NCBI GenBank assembly: GCA_016647705.1
Contig: CM028333.1
Coordinates: forward strand, 4,867,616-4,931,615
DNA length: 64,000 nt
Source: Eucommia ulmoides
Lineage: Eukaryota > Streptophyta > Magnoliopsida > Garryales > Eucommiaceae
Direction: 5' to 3'
Shown: piece after piece, positions 22,349-34,226 of the stretch
Numbering within the stretch: position 1 is the first letter of the stretch
Layout of the letters: each line of letters starts with the position of its first letter
Notes under the pieces: model-generated
Database searches by the model: none
Told to the model about the DNA's origin: nothing
Seen by the model: only the letters and a program-made list of their open reading frames with translations
Position numbers and translations under genes: made by a program

Positions 22349-25300
22349 ACCAAGCGTTTCTTAGAAGGCAACCCAAGTTAAAAATAAATTAGATCAGTTA
22401 CCGCTGACTTGATTCGGAGGCGAGCATGTCTTGCCTCCCAAGTATGTGTTCTAAGCCCCCGTTTTTATTATCATACTTTACGCTTTCATTGGGATCGCTG
22501 ATAGGTTATTGTGGACACTGATCGTTTTAAGTTTGGGGGTGATGTGTAGTAGGTTTAGTATGTTTTATTGTTGTTAGTTATATAGTTTAAATGTTTTATT
22601 GTTTTCATGTATGCATGTTTGTTTAGATTAGTTTGTGTTTGTGTGTTGTTGTCGTTGCATGTTAAGTTTTGCGTTCACCTGGGCCATTACCCTATGATGA
22701 TATTATCCCCTAGTTGTTTGTCGAGGTCAAGAGTAATGCCTATTCATGTGTGTTCTGTGTGCTTGGCATGTCGTTTTGGCAAAAGTTATTGTAGATCCTA
22801 ATTTTCACGAGCACATAGACTCAATGTATAGCTATTTAATTGATTTGAGGACGATTATCCATTAGCCAAATTCATGACAATTTAAGGGATTCTAGAACCT
22901 GATTGGGGGAAACTTGAGGTGAAATCCTAGGCGAGATTGTTCAGGAGACCTAACTTGAGCATTTGAAGCCTACTTTGTTATATGTTTATCCCTCGTTACC
23001 ATGTCAAAGCCTATTAACCGTTTCAATTCTAAACACATAACAAATACCTTGGTCAATTGAATTCTTTCCAAACCTATATCGCTAAACCAAAGGCACAATT
23101 TGAGTGAATCAAGTTAGCATTAGTATATGCTACTTGAAGTGAGCGGTTGAGTTTAGGGCGAACTTTCGATTGGTTCGGTATTCAAGTACTCACTTGTTTT
23201 TTTTTGTTTGTTTTAACCACACCTATGAAATTGTAATAATCGAATAAGTTTGGGGGTGTAGTATGTTTGAAAAACAACATATGTAAATATCGTTAAATTT
23301 CAGTTTCTTTTGACAAGTGAGTACGTCGGTCTTAAAAGATGTTCATGATTGTTTCAAAATTTATCAATAGGGGTTCAAGTGTGAGTGTACCAAGCGTTGT
23401 GCCTTGGATATCATTAAGTTAACGTTAACGTTAACCTGTTTTATATTTTCGTAAAGTTAACAACATTAACCTGTTTTATATTCCCGATATACCTTTGGCC
23501 ATGTTCCTAAATTAAACCAAGACCTATTGGTCTTTTTGAACCTCCGAGCCTACATTAGTGGAGAGTGGAACTTAATCAGGCATATGGATATCCTAATCCT
23601 TTACGGTCTAAGTCGTGAGTTTCGTTGGTGGATAATCCAATCTGATTGTTGGATAGTTATATTATTGAGTCTCACACACACACGTTGAAAGGATCTAGAA
23701 TGACGTTTACCATTATTGAATGTTGAAATTCTAGAACATCACATGGTGCGTTTTACCGCTTGAACTCGATATGATTAGGGGTTGTTGAGGGAAAAATGAC
23801 TTGGTCGTTAACTGAATTCAAAACTCGCATATCGTTATGTTTAGGTTGTTTATATTTAGGTTGTTTGTGTTTTTCATTTAGTTGTGTTTTTCATTTTAGT
23901 GTGAGTGTTTTGCTCGAGGACTAGTAAAATTATAGTACGTCATCCCTAGCTCAATGGACCTGAAGGCTCTCGGGAAGGACGACTGTACCTGTGCTCCTCC
24001 GAAGGGGTATATTACGGTGTACGAGGAGCAACTACTGGGTCGTTTGTTGGGACCTTGGGCTGTGTCTATTACAGCTTGCCCCCAACAACATGAGGATAGT
24101 GGTGGCGGCCCACATCATCTTCATGGCCGAGGGAATTACGCCATCATTAGAGTTATTCTATGCTCTTTTCCTCGCGAAGTCGATGCTCGGTAGGAAGGGT
24201 TGGTGCTACATCACTGCCCGACAAAAATTTCTCTGTGGCTATGACAACTCCATCAAGGATTGGAAGTCCAACTTCTTTTTTCTCGGAGGAAAATGATAGG
24301 AGTTCAGTTTCGCTGCTGATATAGATCACCCGATCTAGATGCATTGGGGGATCGTGGGTAAGTGCTAACCCAATGTGAGTTTATTTTTCCTTTTCAATAT
24401 GTCGTGCTAACTGGGTTGTTCTTTTTTACATTCTCAGCCCAAAAGAAAAACAAGCTCGGCCCGATGATCGTCGCGTAGAAAGATCGGGTGGCGAAGACAC
24501 CCTTCAACTACATCAAATCATTGATCATGTCGTCCTTGTACGACATCTACTTTTGGAGTAATCCATCTCTTCCCACGCCGATTTTAAGGAAGAATTCGAA
24601 GAACAGTAAGTTACTCTACCTCAGCTTGGTTATGTTTTTGTACCTGGAGCTTTTTGTAATCCTTGTTATGACTGTTGCTATATTTTACGCAGTCATGGAC
24701 ATTGAGGCGATGAAGAGGATGGCCATGGAGCAAGCCAAGAAGGGGGCAGCCGGGTACGACTCACAACAATCCAGCTTACAGCAGGGATCGCAACAGGGCT
24801 CCCTACTTGGTGAGAAAAGCCAGGGGGTGGAACACACCTTAGCCTGGTCAGCTCTCTAGAGGACCCTAACGAGGTCGGTGTCGGCGGGCAGGGTCTCGAC
24901 ACCGGAGGGAAGGCCTTCGACCCAGGTAGAGCCCCTACCCTTGGAGGATGAGAACCCGACCCCTGTTGAGAAGAGGTACAAGAAAAAAAGAAAAGTGAGC
25001 ATACTCAAGGTGGCGATCGAGCCCCAAAAAGAAGAACATGAGAAAGGGTAAACCAAAGCAAGCAAGGACATTTGTTGCTGATATCGGCCTCCAGCTTGAC
25101 CATCATATCCTGGATCAACTCGACATCCTCCTGTGCTTCATTCACAAAATCACTCCCCCTGAGGACCAGAGTAGGATCGTTGCTAAGTCCGACATCAAGC
25201 TCGCCACCGAGCTGTACAAAGGTGCCTCGTCGATAAGTTCCTTGTCTCGGTAACATTTTTGGACTTTGCAAATACTTTCACTTTTCCATCCTTGTTGATC

Positions 25301-26159
25301 CCTTCTTTACGCAGAACCTCTATAAGGTCACAAAAATGGGGTTGCGCCTCCACTGCGCCAACGAGTGGACCAGTAAATTCGAGGAGAAAAAGATTAAGAT
25401 CATTTCAGGTTGCAACACCGCCCTCTGAGGGTGCACGAGCTGGATGAGGCAGTAGAAAAACACCAAGATAAGGTTGATCTGCTGAGGAGGGATAATGAGA
25501 ATTTAGCGAAGGACAAGGAATCCCTAATCAAAATGGCCGAAAAGTTCAAGGGAAGAGCCAACACGGCGATCGAACCACTCAAGAAGTGTACTGCTGACAA
25601 GGCGATGCTAGTGGAGCAGGCCAAGAGGGGAGCTGTAGAGGCTTGGAAGAAGAGTCAGGACTACCGAAACATCGAAAGCTGGATTGGCACGCCAGTGATG
25701 AAAATGGGCTTCGATACTGCTATTAATTCTCTCCGGTGTCAGCACCCCAACTTTGACTACAGGACCATAAAAATAGAGTTCTCCTAACCACAGGTCGAAA
25801 GAGGCCAAAGCGGCAATGCTGGGCCTAGTGCTATGTTAGAGACTAGGCTGACGCGACTCCCTAATCACCACACCCTCAGCCCAGACAAAAATTCAAACTC
25901 GTATTTTTTTTTCTTTTATTTTGTTTTCATTTCAACCCAGAACGAGCTTGTAATGACTGGCTTCAACCCCACCTTTTGTAATTTTGGAAATGAATGAACG
26001 AAAATTTCCTCCATCTTTCCTTGATCTTCATATCTGCTCGGTTTGGGCTTTCATGGTCGGCTCATCTTGCACACTTACACGATTAATCATTGCTTAAGAG
26101 CTGATAAAGACAACCGACCTTAATCAATTAACCTTAAAACCGTAAATCAACTCGGACAT

Positions 26160-27601
26160 TGGTAGCGCGTGAAATACGCCACTACTTACTCTCGCAAGTA
26201 TACGAGGCCTAAGTTTTAATATAATGGATCTTTGAAGATCGGATATCGTTCCCACAAGGAAAGTGTGAATATTGAGTACTGCAATTTACGTAGTCTCATA
26301 TTATCCTGACGATTCAATTAATATTTTAAATTAAACTAATTAAAACTACTCCTAAGGATTAATTCTAATTACACTAATTGATTTCATTCACTTAATACCT
26401 ATTTGGCTTAGTTTAGTTATCAATAACGGTTATCATCACATCCAACAATCTCGGTATCTATAACTCACTCGCTCCCTCTTCTGAGTGAAAAGCGAGCGAA
26501 TACATGACTTCGCATTGATGCCGAAATCCCCCTCGAACGCCTTTCCGAACACATAGCCACGTGAGTCTTGACCCAACCTCATGGATTGCACACTCTCCAA
26601 CTCACTCCCGGGTTATTGGATCGTCGCGTTGTATTTAACCCTAGTCCAAATTTGAGGTTACCTCTCCTGAGTGTCAAACCCCGTATTCTCGGTTTATCGT
26701 AACAAGCATAATAAACGTGAAATAATGGTAAACACAATTGGAATTGGATAACAAACCATTGAAATAACTTATATTAAACCAAAGAGATAGTTACATGAAT
26801 TATATCTAACCCTAACTAATATCTAACTAAACTAACATGATCTTAGCCATTACACTATTAAATCAAGAGGAGATCATCATCATTAATAATAAACATTAAT
26901 TACAAATATGGGAAAAATGAAAGAAAAACCAAATCTTAAAGTGGAGTAGTCCACTTTCGCCAAAGAATGATCCTCCCGAGCTCTTCCCCATTGATGAACT
27001 TTCTCTTTTAGCTCTTCAAGAATTAGCCAAGGATCACTTCCTAAAACTAATCTAATCTACTCCTAAATTATCTAATCCTCTCTAAGGTAAAAAAGGCTCT
27101 CAAAACATCCAAGAGTATTAATGGAAATGAGGGGAAAATGGTTTTATAGGTGCAAGGTTTCAAAATATCTAAAAATATCTGTTTGCTGTGCAGAGGATTT
27201 CGCCTAGGCGGTGGAATTTTCGCCTAGGCGGAGGTGATGTCGGTTAAGGTTCTGCCGCAACTTCGCCTAGGCCGAGGAATTTCTACCTAGGCCGAGGAGC
27301 TGCTTTAAAGTTTCTGCCTCAACTTCGCCTAGGCCGAGGAATTTCTGCCTAGGCCGAGGGACTTCTACCTCAACTTCACCTAGGCAGAGGAATTTCTACC
27401 TAGGCCAAGATTCTGCAATCTTGAAACATTGTTCTTCATCATTTCTTTATCGTTTTCCCACCGTTTTCGCTCATTTGTCTCTTGTTTGCATCCCTACACT
27501 TGAATTACATAAAAACAAATTAAAAAGCAATTAAATATAACTAAAACACTCGAAAACTACCAAATCCAGTTTAGAAGTAGATAGGTATTTTACACCTATC
27601 A
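26160..27601 (-). mobile_element. Solo LTR, Athila-like family, minus (1442 bp)
   Basis: On minus it begins TGATAGGTGTAAAATACC at 27601 and ends gcgctacca at 26160. Perfect TSDs gacat lie at 26155-26159 and 27602-27606. The palindrome array at 27190-27410 is of the CCTAGG type. A G-box CACGTG lies at 26558-26563. Closely related to 17826-19270, but in the opposite orientation. Confidence 0.92.
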
Positions 27602-27606
27602 GACAT

Positions 27607-28429
27607 CTTCGCAAACAAGGTATTTTGATAATTGGGTAGTTAATAAGCTCGGTGATCATGATAGGACTAACATATCGGCCTCAAAATTCTTTGAGCTCAT
27701 TACCCACAAAAAGGTCGAGGGTCTCCAGCCACTTGGGCTTCCTTTGCAATGGACTTGTGCCCCCTTATGACTGAGAGATTTTGCAATACTGATGTCATTG
27801 CTTGGAACCAGGTCAGTTGATCGGCTAGTTGGACGTTCAAATCAGCTCGGTTACTTCTGAGGACTTGGTAGTGAGCCTTTTCATTCAGACGCCAAGTGTT
27901 AAAGAAATTTTTTACTGGGCGAGGTCTTACACTGGTCTTAATTTCAAAGTCGAGCTGATTTCACTTGCTTTTTTGGGCTTGGGACCATCTAAATCATTAT
28001 CGCTGTATCGAGAGATTACACCTCAATCAAGTGAAACACCGAGAAAAACTTAATCTTCAATTACATGTCATACTGAGGAGATATAATCTCACTCAAGTAC
28101 TGGGAGGTCAGGCTGGTCCTTCAGCCTTTTATCCTTCCTCGATCGTTCTACCCCTAACCATCCATATAAGCTCGATTTATCCATGCTCACGTGGTTGGCA
28201 TATTGGTAAAGGTGTCCGACCTAAGTAGGGCCCTTTTGGTCTGCAGATTTCAACACCTTGGTGATTCACGTACGTGGCCGGTCATAGGTGAGTTCTCTGT
28301 AGTCAAGCTCATACTTGAGCCTTTTCGGGTTATCTCAAATTCGTCCTTATAGGCACTGTCCCTTTAGGGATGATCGGCTCCGCCTCTGCACTTGTTAAGA
28401 TTTTGGAGATTGGAGAACACTTTAAACCA
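27607..28429. other. Spacer between Tat antisense gene and pol 3' end
   Basis: The antisense gene (plus) and pol (minus) meet tail to tail around here. The readable stretches are short and I recognise no domain. An A-rich block (attgaacaaaaatttcatt) near 28440 may hold the minus-strand polyadenylation signals. Confidence 0.4.
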
Positions 28430-30302
28430 AACGCTTTTTTCATTGAACAAAAATTTCATTACATACTTGGAAATTGAGATTTTTACAAGTTTAGAAAGAT
28501 GAATCATCCCTTAGGTAATAGCGCTTCAGGTGCTCGGCATTCCAGGAGTGCCTCAGAGGTACCCTATTTTTAGTTTCCAGGTTATACGTACTAGGCTGAG
28601 CTGCTCAGGAGACTCGGTAAGGTTCTTCCCGGGTGGGAACGAGTTTTTTGGCATTCTAGTCCTCGGTGGCCAAAGTGACCTTTCTGAGAATGAGGTCTCC
28701 GACGTCAAAAGACTGAGGTCGGACCCTTCTGTTATAATACCGGGCTGCTCTCTACTGGTAGGTGGCCTGATGTACCCGGGATCTTTTCTTTTTCTTTTCC
28801 AATAGATCTATACTCAAGGCCAGACCTGTTTCATTTTTCAGCTTGATCGAAAGAGGTCGCAGTCCGTGGTGAGGGTAAATCAACTTCTACCGGGATGACG
28901 GCCTCAGACCCGAAGGTTATTGCAAAGGGCATCTCATCGATCGGGGTCCTAGCCGTTGTATGGTAGGCCTAAAGCATGAGGTATAGGTCTTCCACCCACA
29001 ACCCCTTTAATTTGTCTAACTTCGTATTCAAATTTTGCATAATGGTTATGTTTGTGACTTTGACCTGACCGTTGGCTTGGGGTGGCTGGGGAAGGAAAAG
29101 TTCGTGCTGATCCCCAGTCTGGAGTAGAGATCGGCAAACAGGTCATTGTTGAATTACTTCTCGTTATCCGAGTCGAAGGCTTTGGGGATGCCAAACTGAC
29201 AGATTATCCTCTTCTACACAAAGTCTTATATTCTCTCCTTGGTGATCTTGGCTAGCGGTTCAGCTTCCACCCACTTCGTGAAGTATTCAATGGAAATGAC
29301 CAGGAACTTCATCTGGCCAGTGCCTTGAGGGAACGGGTCGAAGAGGTAGATGACCCACTGGGTGAAGGGCCACAGGCTAATCATGGGCACCAGCTCCGTT
29401 GGCAGTGCGTGAGGGTGCATGGTAAACCGTTGGCATTTGTTACACTTTTTCACAAACTCTTCGGCATCTTCCAACATCCTTTGCCAATAATAACCGTGCC
29501 GGAGTAACTTCTGGGCTAGTGACCTGCCCCTTGAATGGTTACCACAAATCCCTTCATGGACTTCATGCATGACGTATTCGACTTCCTCTGGTCGCAGGCA
29601 TCTAGATTAGAGACCCGAGAAAGATTTTTGTATAATAGCCCATCAAGGAGGGTATACCTCGCGGATCGATACCGCATTATCCTTGGTTCAGCTCGGTCCT
29701 CAGGTAGCATCTCGTCGGTGAGGTAGTTTTTCATCGGATCTATCCAAGTCGAGTCGGAGCTAAGAGCACATATAGTCGTGACCTCATCTGAAAGTTTAGT
29801 GCTCGGCTTGACAAGGTACTCTACGGGCACAGTCCTCTTAAGCGTGCACTCTACCACCAAGGCCAGGTTAGCCAACGTGTCGGCATGCCTATTTTCTTTT
29901 CGGGGTACCTGCTTAACTTGCACATTTTTGAAACCACTTATCAAATCCTTTACAATCTCCAGGTAGGCTATCATGCTTAGGTCTTTAGCTAGGTAGTCAC
30001 CGTTTACTTCGTTGACCAAAAGTTGAGAGTCGCATAAGACCTGGAAAGTCTTTACGCTGAATTCTCGAGCTAATCTCAATCTGACAAGAAGAGCCTTGTA
30101 TTTTGCTTCATTGCTTGTAGCTCGAAATCCCAGCCTAAGGGTATATTCTACTTCCTTCTTATCTTGGGCTACGAGAACCATCCCGACATCGGAACCATTC
30201 TGGTTGGAGAATCCATCGGTGAAGAGCTACCACGATTTAGGCCTCAAGTCAGAGGCCACAACCTGGGCTTTACCGACCTCTTCGACTAGAGGAGATATAT
30301 TT
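28430..30302 (-). pseudogene. Tat pol: RNase H and integrase
   Basis: The minus strand reads RNase H wording first (29516-30181: FRATSNEAKYKALLVRLRLARE, LCDSQLLVNEVNGDY). The integrase zinc finger follows (HEGICGNHSRGRSLAQKLLRHGYYW... with CNKCQRF), then the core start (TQWVIYLFDPFPQG, FTKWVEAEPL). Further left comes the C-terminal side with TPIDEMPFAITFGSEAVIPVE. These are standard Ty3/Gypsy domains. The region continues across the solo LTR at 30303-34226. Fossil with multiple breaks. Confidence 0.85.
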
Positions 30303-32104
30303 TGTAGGACCCTAATTTTTGCATACACATCATTTTAGTTGCATTTTAGAACAATTAGAAAATAATGGGGTAGATTGTGTTATTTATTATTTATTTTAAA
30401 AATTTTAGGGATCAATTAGCAATTATAAAAATATTAATTATAGATTTTGGGTTTAACTAATAACTTAAATAAAATTAGGAGAGATTAATGTAATTTGGAA
30501 AAAAATAGTAATATATATATATATATACACACACATTTGGAAAAAAACAAAAAAGGATGAAAAAACGCATAAATCAAGGAGGATCAAAGCTACCACTATT
30601 ATCTTGCATATATATGTATTCACATATGCATACAACTCATCACCAAAAAACAGAAAAGGAAAAAAAAAAAAAAAAAAAAGGAAACAGAAAAGAAAAACAG
30701 AGAGAGAGAGAGGGCAGTCGCCGCCGGTGTGTATGATCGGTCTGGCGGTAAGTGTGTGGGTTTTGGTTGTCTGGTTCGTTGTTATCCGGTGGTGTGTGGG
30801 TGTCGCCGGCGTATATGGGTTGCTGAGTTCGGTTGGTTGTCCAGGTGTAAGTATGTGTGTTCGTTACCGACGGTAGGTGTTGCATCAGCAGTGGTCAATT
30901 TTTGTTCAGGGGCCAGACGGCGAAGTGTGTATGTGTGTGTCGGAGTGGTATGTATATGTTCGGGTTGTTCATTCGATTGGCGATGGGGTCGTTCATCTGG
31001 TGATCGTACGTGTGTGTGTGTCGTCTCCATCTGTCTGATAGTGTGACGGTGTGTATGTGTGTCGTTGCTGTGTGGGTGTGTATGGGATCGGACGTGTATG
31101 TGTGTGTGTGATCATCGTTTGTGTGTGTGTGTGCTCAGGCGATCAGGTGTGTGTATGTTGTTCGTCGTCGATTGCGTGGGTATGTGTGTGATCAGTTGCC
31201 GTTCGTCCAATGTGTATGTGGGTATATGATCGTCGTTGTTGGTTCGGCGGTGTGTGTGTATTCGGTGATTATGTGTGTGTATGTGTATGTCGTCATCGAT
31301 TTCGTATGTGCATGCATGATCGACGTGTGCGTATGTGTAATCGCTGTTTATATGTGTGTTGTAGTGTGTGTGTGTGCTCTGATCATTGAGGAGGGGCGAT
31401 AAGTGAGATTTCCGGAGCTAGTGAGGAAAAAGAGCGTCGGCTGAAACTGAAACAGAAACCCAGAATAGAAAAAAATGGGTTGTCGCTGCGGTGGTGAGAT
31501 CCAACGATCAAAACAGAAAACAAGAAGAAGAAGAAGAAAAAGAGAAGGAAAAAAAAACGGAGAAAAAAAAAGAAAGGAAAAAAAAAATCAGACAAAAACA
31601 AAAACGAAAAACTGAAAACCAACTTCTCGGCCGACGGGCAATCCGGAACAGGTAAAATTTTATTCGGTTATTATTTTAGTAAAATTAAATTGTTAGTATT
31701 AAAATTTTCGCATTTGTAATAGTATTTTTTGTAATCGTTAATCTTAATAAAATGGTACCGTAAATATTAACGTAGCGAAACGGACAAAATAATAATTTTA
31801 CATAATTAAATTTGGGGAATGGAAAATTGTGCATTTTAGGGTCATGCATTGCATATTAGGTTTATCTTAAATAAAGTATTAATTTAGGCCCTATCGCTAT
31901 TAGGTTCGCAGGCACCAAGGTCCCGGTAGTTTCTGATGTCGGTATTTTTACAGTGCGAAAAACGAGGCGAATATATTGTTTTCTATATAATTTACAAATT
32001 ATATTTTTGTATAAATTGTGAAAAAATAATGTTTATTAAAATTGGACGATTTTATCACTTATGTGGATCGAGTAGATTTAAAATGTGGAAGATGATTTTT
32101 GTTC

Positions 32105-32390
32105 GACTATGCCATAACTTTGATCCCGTCAGGAGGGTATGTCATGCGGGATGGTTTTGACCTGTTAGGAGGGCACGTCCTGCAGGTGGTTGATTATTGT
32201 TATTGACCTGTCAAGAGTGTTGGTCTTTCAGGTGGTTGATTATTATGACCTGTCAAGAGGGCATGTCCTGCAGATAGTTGATTATTATAACCTGTCAGGA
32301 AGATTAGTCTTGCAGGTAGTTGTTGATTATTATGACCTATCAGGGGGATTAGTCCTACAGGTGGTTGTTGATATTATGACCTATCAGTAG
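32105..32390 (+). repeat. Hairpin-unit tandem array in LTR copy B
   Basis: About seven units of roughly 40 bp here and three more at 33380-33520 follow the pattern gacctgtcAGGAgg...TCCTgcaggtggttgatta. Each unit can pair AGGA with TCCT around a short loop. The hAT insertion splits the array. Confidence 0.8.
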
Positions 32391-32397
32391 GGATGTA

Positions 32398-33379
32398 AAC
32401 GAATCGACTTGTTCATGAACAGCTCGGGCTCGGCTCGAAAAAAGCTCGTTCGAACGTGTTTATTAAAATAAATGAGTCGAGCCTGAGCTCCTAAAAATGT
32501 TCGTTTAATGAACGAGCTGAGCAGAGCTTGTTTGCGAGCTACTCGTTGTTGTTCGTGAACAAAGCCAAAACGAGCCAAGCCTGTTCACGAGCTCATTTTT
32601 ATGTTCGCGAACAAAAAATTATTGTTTATAATTATATATATATATATATATATACTATGAGGAGAACTAGGGTTCCATTTCCCAATTCCTATTCACTTCC
32701 CAAGCCAAACAAACGACCTGCTTCTCTCCGATTCTCATTGCCATCTCCTTATCACGCCGATCTACCTTCGTCGCCGGCTCGCCACTCGTTTCCATCTTCG
32801 TCTCACGGTTTCGCCACCGTTCATCTCCATCTCTGCCTTCGCCGACGCCGCCTCCTGCCTTCTCCGACGCGATCTGGTAGAATGGTACTCTCTCTCTCTG
32901 CTTCTGTCGCATTATTTATTCAAAATAATGCCAGCTTCTTACAAGTGTTTGTTTAAGCAATTCAATAGTGTAGAATTTCTATATGTTCATCTCCGTCTCT
33001 GCCTTCGCCGACACCGCCTCCGCCTTCTGCTTCTTCATCTGTTCTGATATTTTTGCTAATTTCTTCTACTTAATAGTGTAAAATTTCCATATGTTGTATG
33101 TACATTGCTGGCATTTTTTTACAACTTGACATATACGTGAAGATTTGGGTGATTGGTTAGTGTTCTTAAATGTGTCATGTTTATCGAGCTATTCGAGCTC
33201 GAAATAAGTAACGAATTTTTCGAGCTCGAGCTCGAGCTTCATTTTTTTTACTCGAGCTGAGCTTGAACAGTCAATTCAAAGCTCAGCTCGAGCTCGAGCA
33301 TGGCTCGTTTAAAGTTTTTCTTAAATAAACAAGCTTGTACATCTACTACTCGACTCGGTTCGGCTCGTTTACACCCCTA
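32398..33379. mobile_element. Non-autonomous hAT element, 982 bp
   Basis: The termini TAGGGATGTAAACGAATCGA and (inverted) TAGGGGTGTAAACGAGCCGA are flanked by a perfect 8-bp TSD cctatcag (32390-32397, 33380-33387). Subterminal regions are packed with gctcg/cgagc repeats, probable transposase binding sites. No transposase. The centre holds a CT-rich, 5'-UTR-like stretch (about 32660-32885), ending at an ATG followed by a CT run, and a partial second copy of it at 32985-33030. This looks like captured host gene sequence. Confidence 0.9.
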
Positions 33380-34226
33380 CCTATCAGGAGGATTAGTCCT
33401 GCAGGTGGTTGATATTATAACCTGTCAATTGGATTGGTCCTGCAGGTGGTTGATTGTTATGACCTGTCAGGAGGATTAGTCCTGCAGATGGTTGATTGAC
33501 TCGTTAGAAGTGCAAATCCTGCGAGTAGTACCCCTACCATTGGGGATAATAAATGGCCCTGGCACTGAGAGTCACTTTAGATGAAACAGTTGTATAGGTT
33601 ACAGTACCGTTGTAACTCCCAATCGTAAGGTAAAAACGATCATGTGACAAGTAGGAGAGTGGTGTGTGGTATTTTATTATATGACGAGATGTTTGGATTG
33701 GTTGATTTAAAATGATTGGGTTGGTTGATTAAAAATGTTTGGATTGGGTATTTTAAACATATTAGTTTATTTCATTGGTGACAGGGAACTTGATTTCCGT
33801 ATGGTACATGGGTATATTATATTATATTTTGAAACGTGGTGTTTAATACTTATGCTTGATCCATAAAAGTATTTTTATATTACGAAGACAGTACACCGAT
33901 AAAATATTTGGTTTCAGGTAATGCGTCTAGGAGTTGGTCCACCACAAGCACTAGGTAGAGTCCAGAGATAGTGTTATTTTGGAGGTAAGTCGGTTGGAGG
34001 CAAACCATGGAAGGTTCAGTATTTCGTGATTTTGGTTGCGGATATTTGGGATAGGCGTGCTCCCAAATTTTGAAACGGGTATATATATATATATATCTTT
34101 GGAAAAGAATTTATAGTAGCACGTGTATGTATATATGTATGTTTGGATATTAGTTTATTGGTCAGGTGGTGTCAAGTCGATGTCATGCCCGGCCTCACGT
34201 GACGAGTGCCGGGGTGGCGTGTGACA

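Larger units (their letters stand above)
19826..23934 (+). mobile_element. Athila-like short-cargo element (one LTR)
   Basis: TSDs gtacg (19821-19825, 23935-23939) bracket a 5' LTR (19826-21211), a PBS for tRNA-Asp (about 21219-21235), a gag-related remnant and a long AT-rich 3' internal part with GTTTGGGGG tracts near 22534 and 23247. Only one LTR is recognised although both TSD copies are present. No pol is seen, so it depended on another element for its enzymes. It sits inside the Tat antisense gene. Broken. Confidence 0.85.
19363..25795 (+). pseudogene. Antisense gene of the Tat element (PF04195-like)
   Basis: It lies on plus, opposite to gag-pol, with an ATG at 19363 downstream of the TATA box at 17816 (a solo LTR now lies between). 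Visible parts are WQVKPELMENDVKIF, then (after a nested element) CAPPKGYITVYEEQLLGR, LAKSMLGRKGWCYITARQKF and DNSIKDWKSNFFFLGG, wording typical of Pfam PF04195 (putative gypsy-type transposon). A charged coiled-coil stretch follows near 25440-25660, then a short C-terminal domain. Candidate GT-AG introns lie at 24358-24437, 24606-24692 and 25250-25314. The role in the retroelement cycle is unknown. It is interrupted by the element at 19826 and broken. Confidence 0.7.
30303..34226 (+). mobile_element. Solo LTR copy B, 2.7-kb family, inside Tat pol
   Basis: Begins TGTAGGACCC and ends ggcgtgtgaca, flanked by tattt (30298-30302) and tattc (34227-34231), a TSD with one difference. It has a 5' AT-rich block, a GT-rich block full of gtgtgtatg (30720-31400), A-rich purine tracts, intron-like signals, a hairpin-unit array (32105-32390, continuing 33380-33520) and a conserved 3' part. 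A hAT element is inserted at 32398-33379. No coding domain is present. The long LTR and gtgaca end recall Tekay-type Gypsy LTRs, but the internal region is absent, so the lineage is open. Confidence 0.8.

Noticed and set aside
23954-25795. A host gene for a coiled-coil protein
   Set aside because: The wording fits PF04195 and the position fits the Tat antisense gene, so a host origin is not needed.
30604-31402. Cys/Val-rich ORFs resembling small membrane proteins
   Set aside because: Same GT-rich LTR block in copy B. The reading is driven by gtgtgt repeats and is not conserved in frame between copies.
32105-32390. CRISPR-like regular repeats
   Set aside because: Units are adjacent tandem copies without unique spacers, inside a plant LTR, and there are no cas genes.
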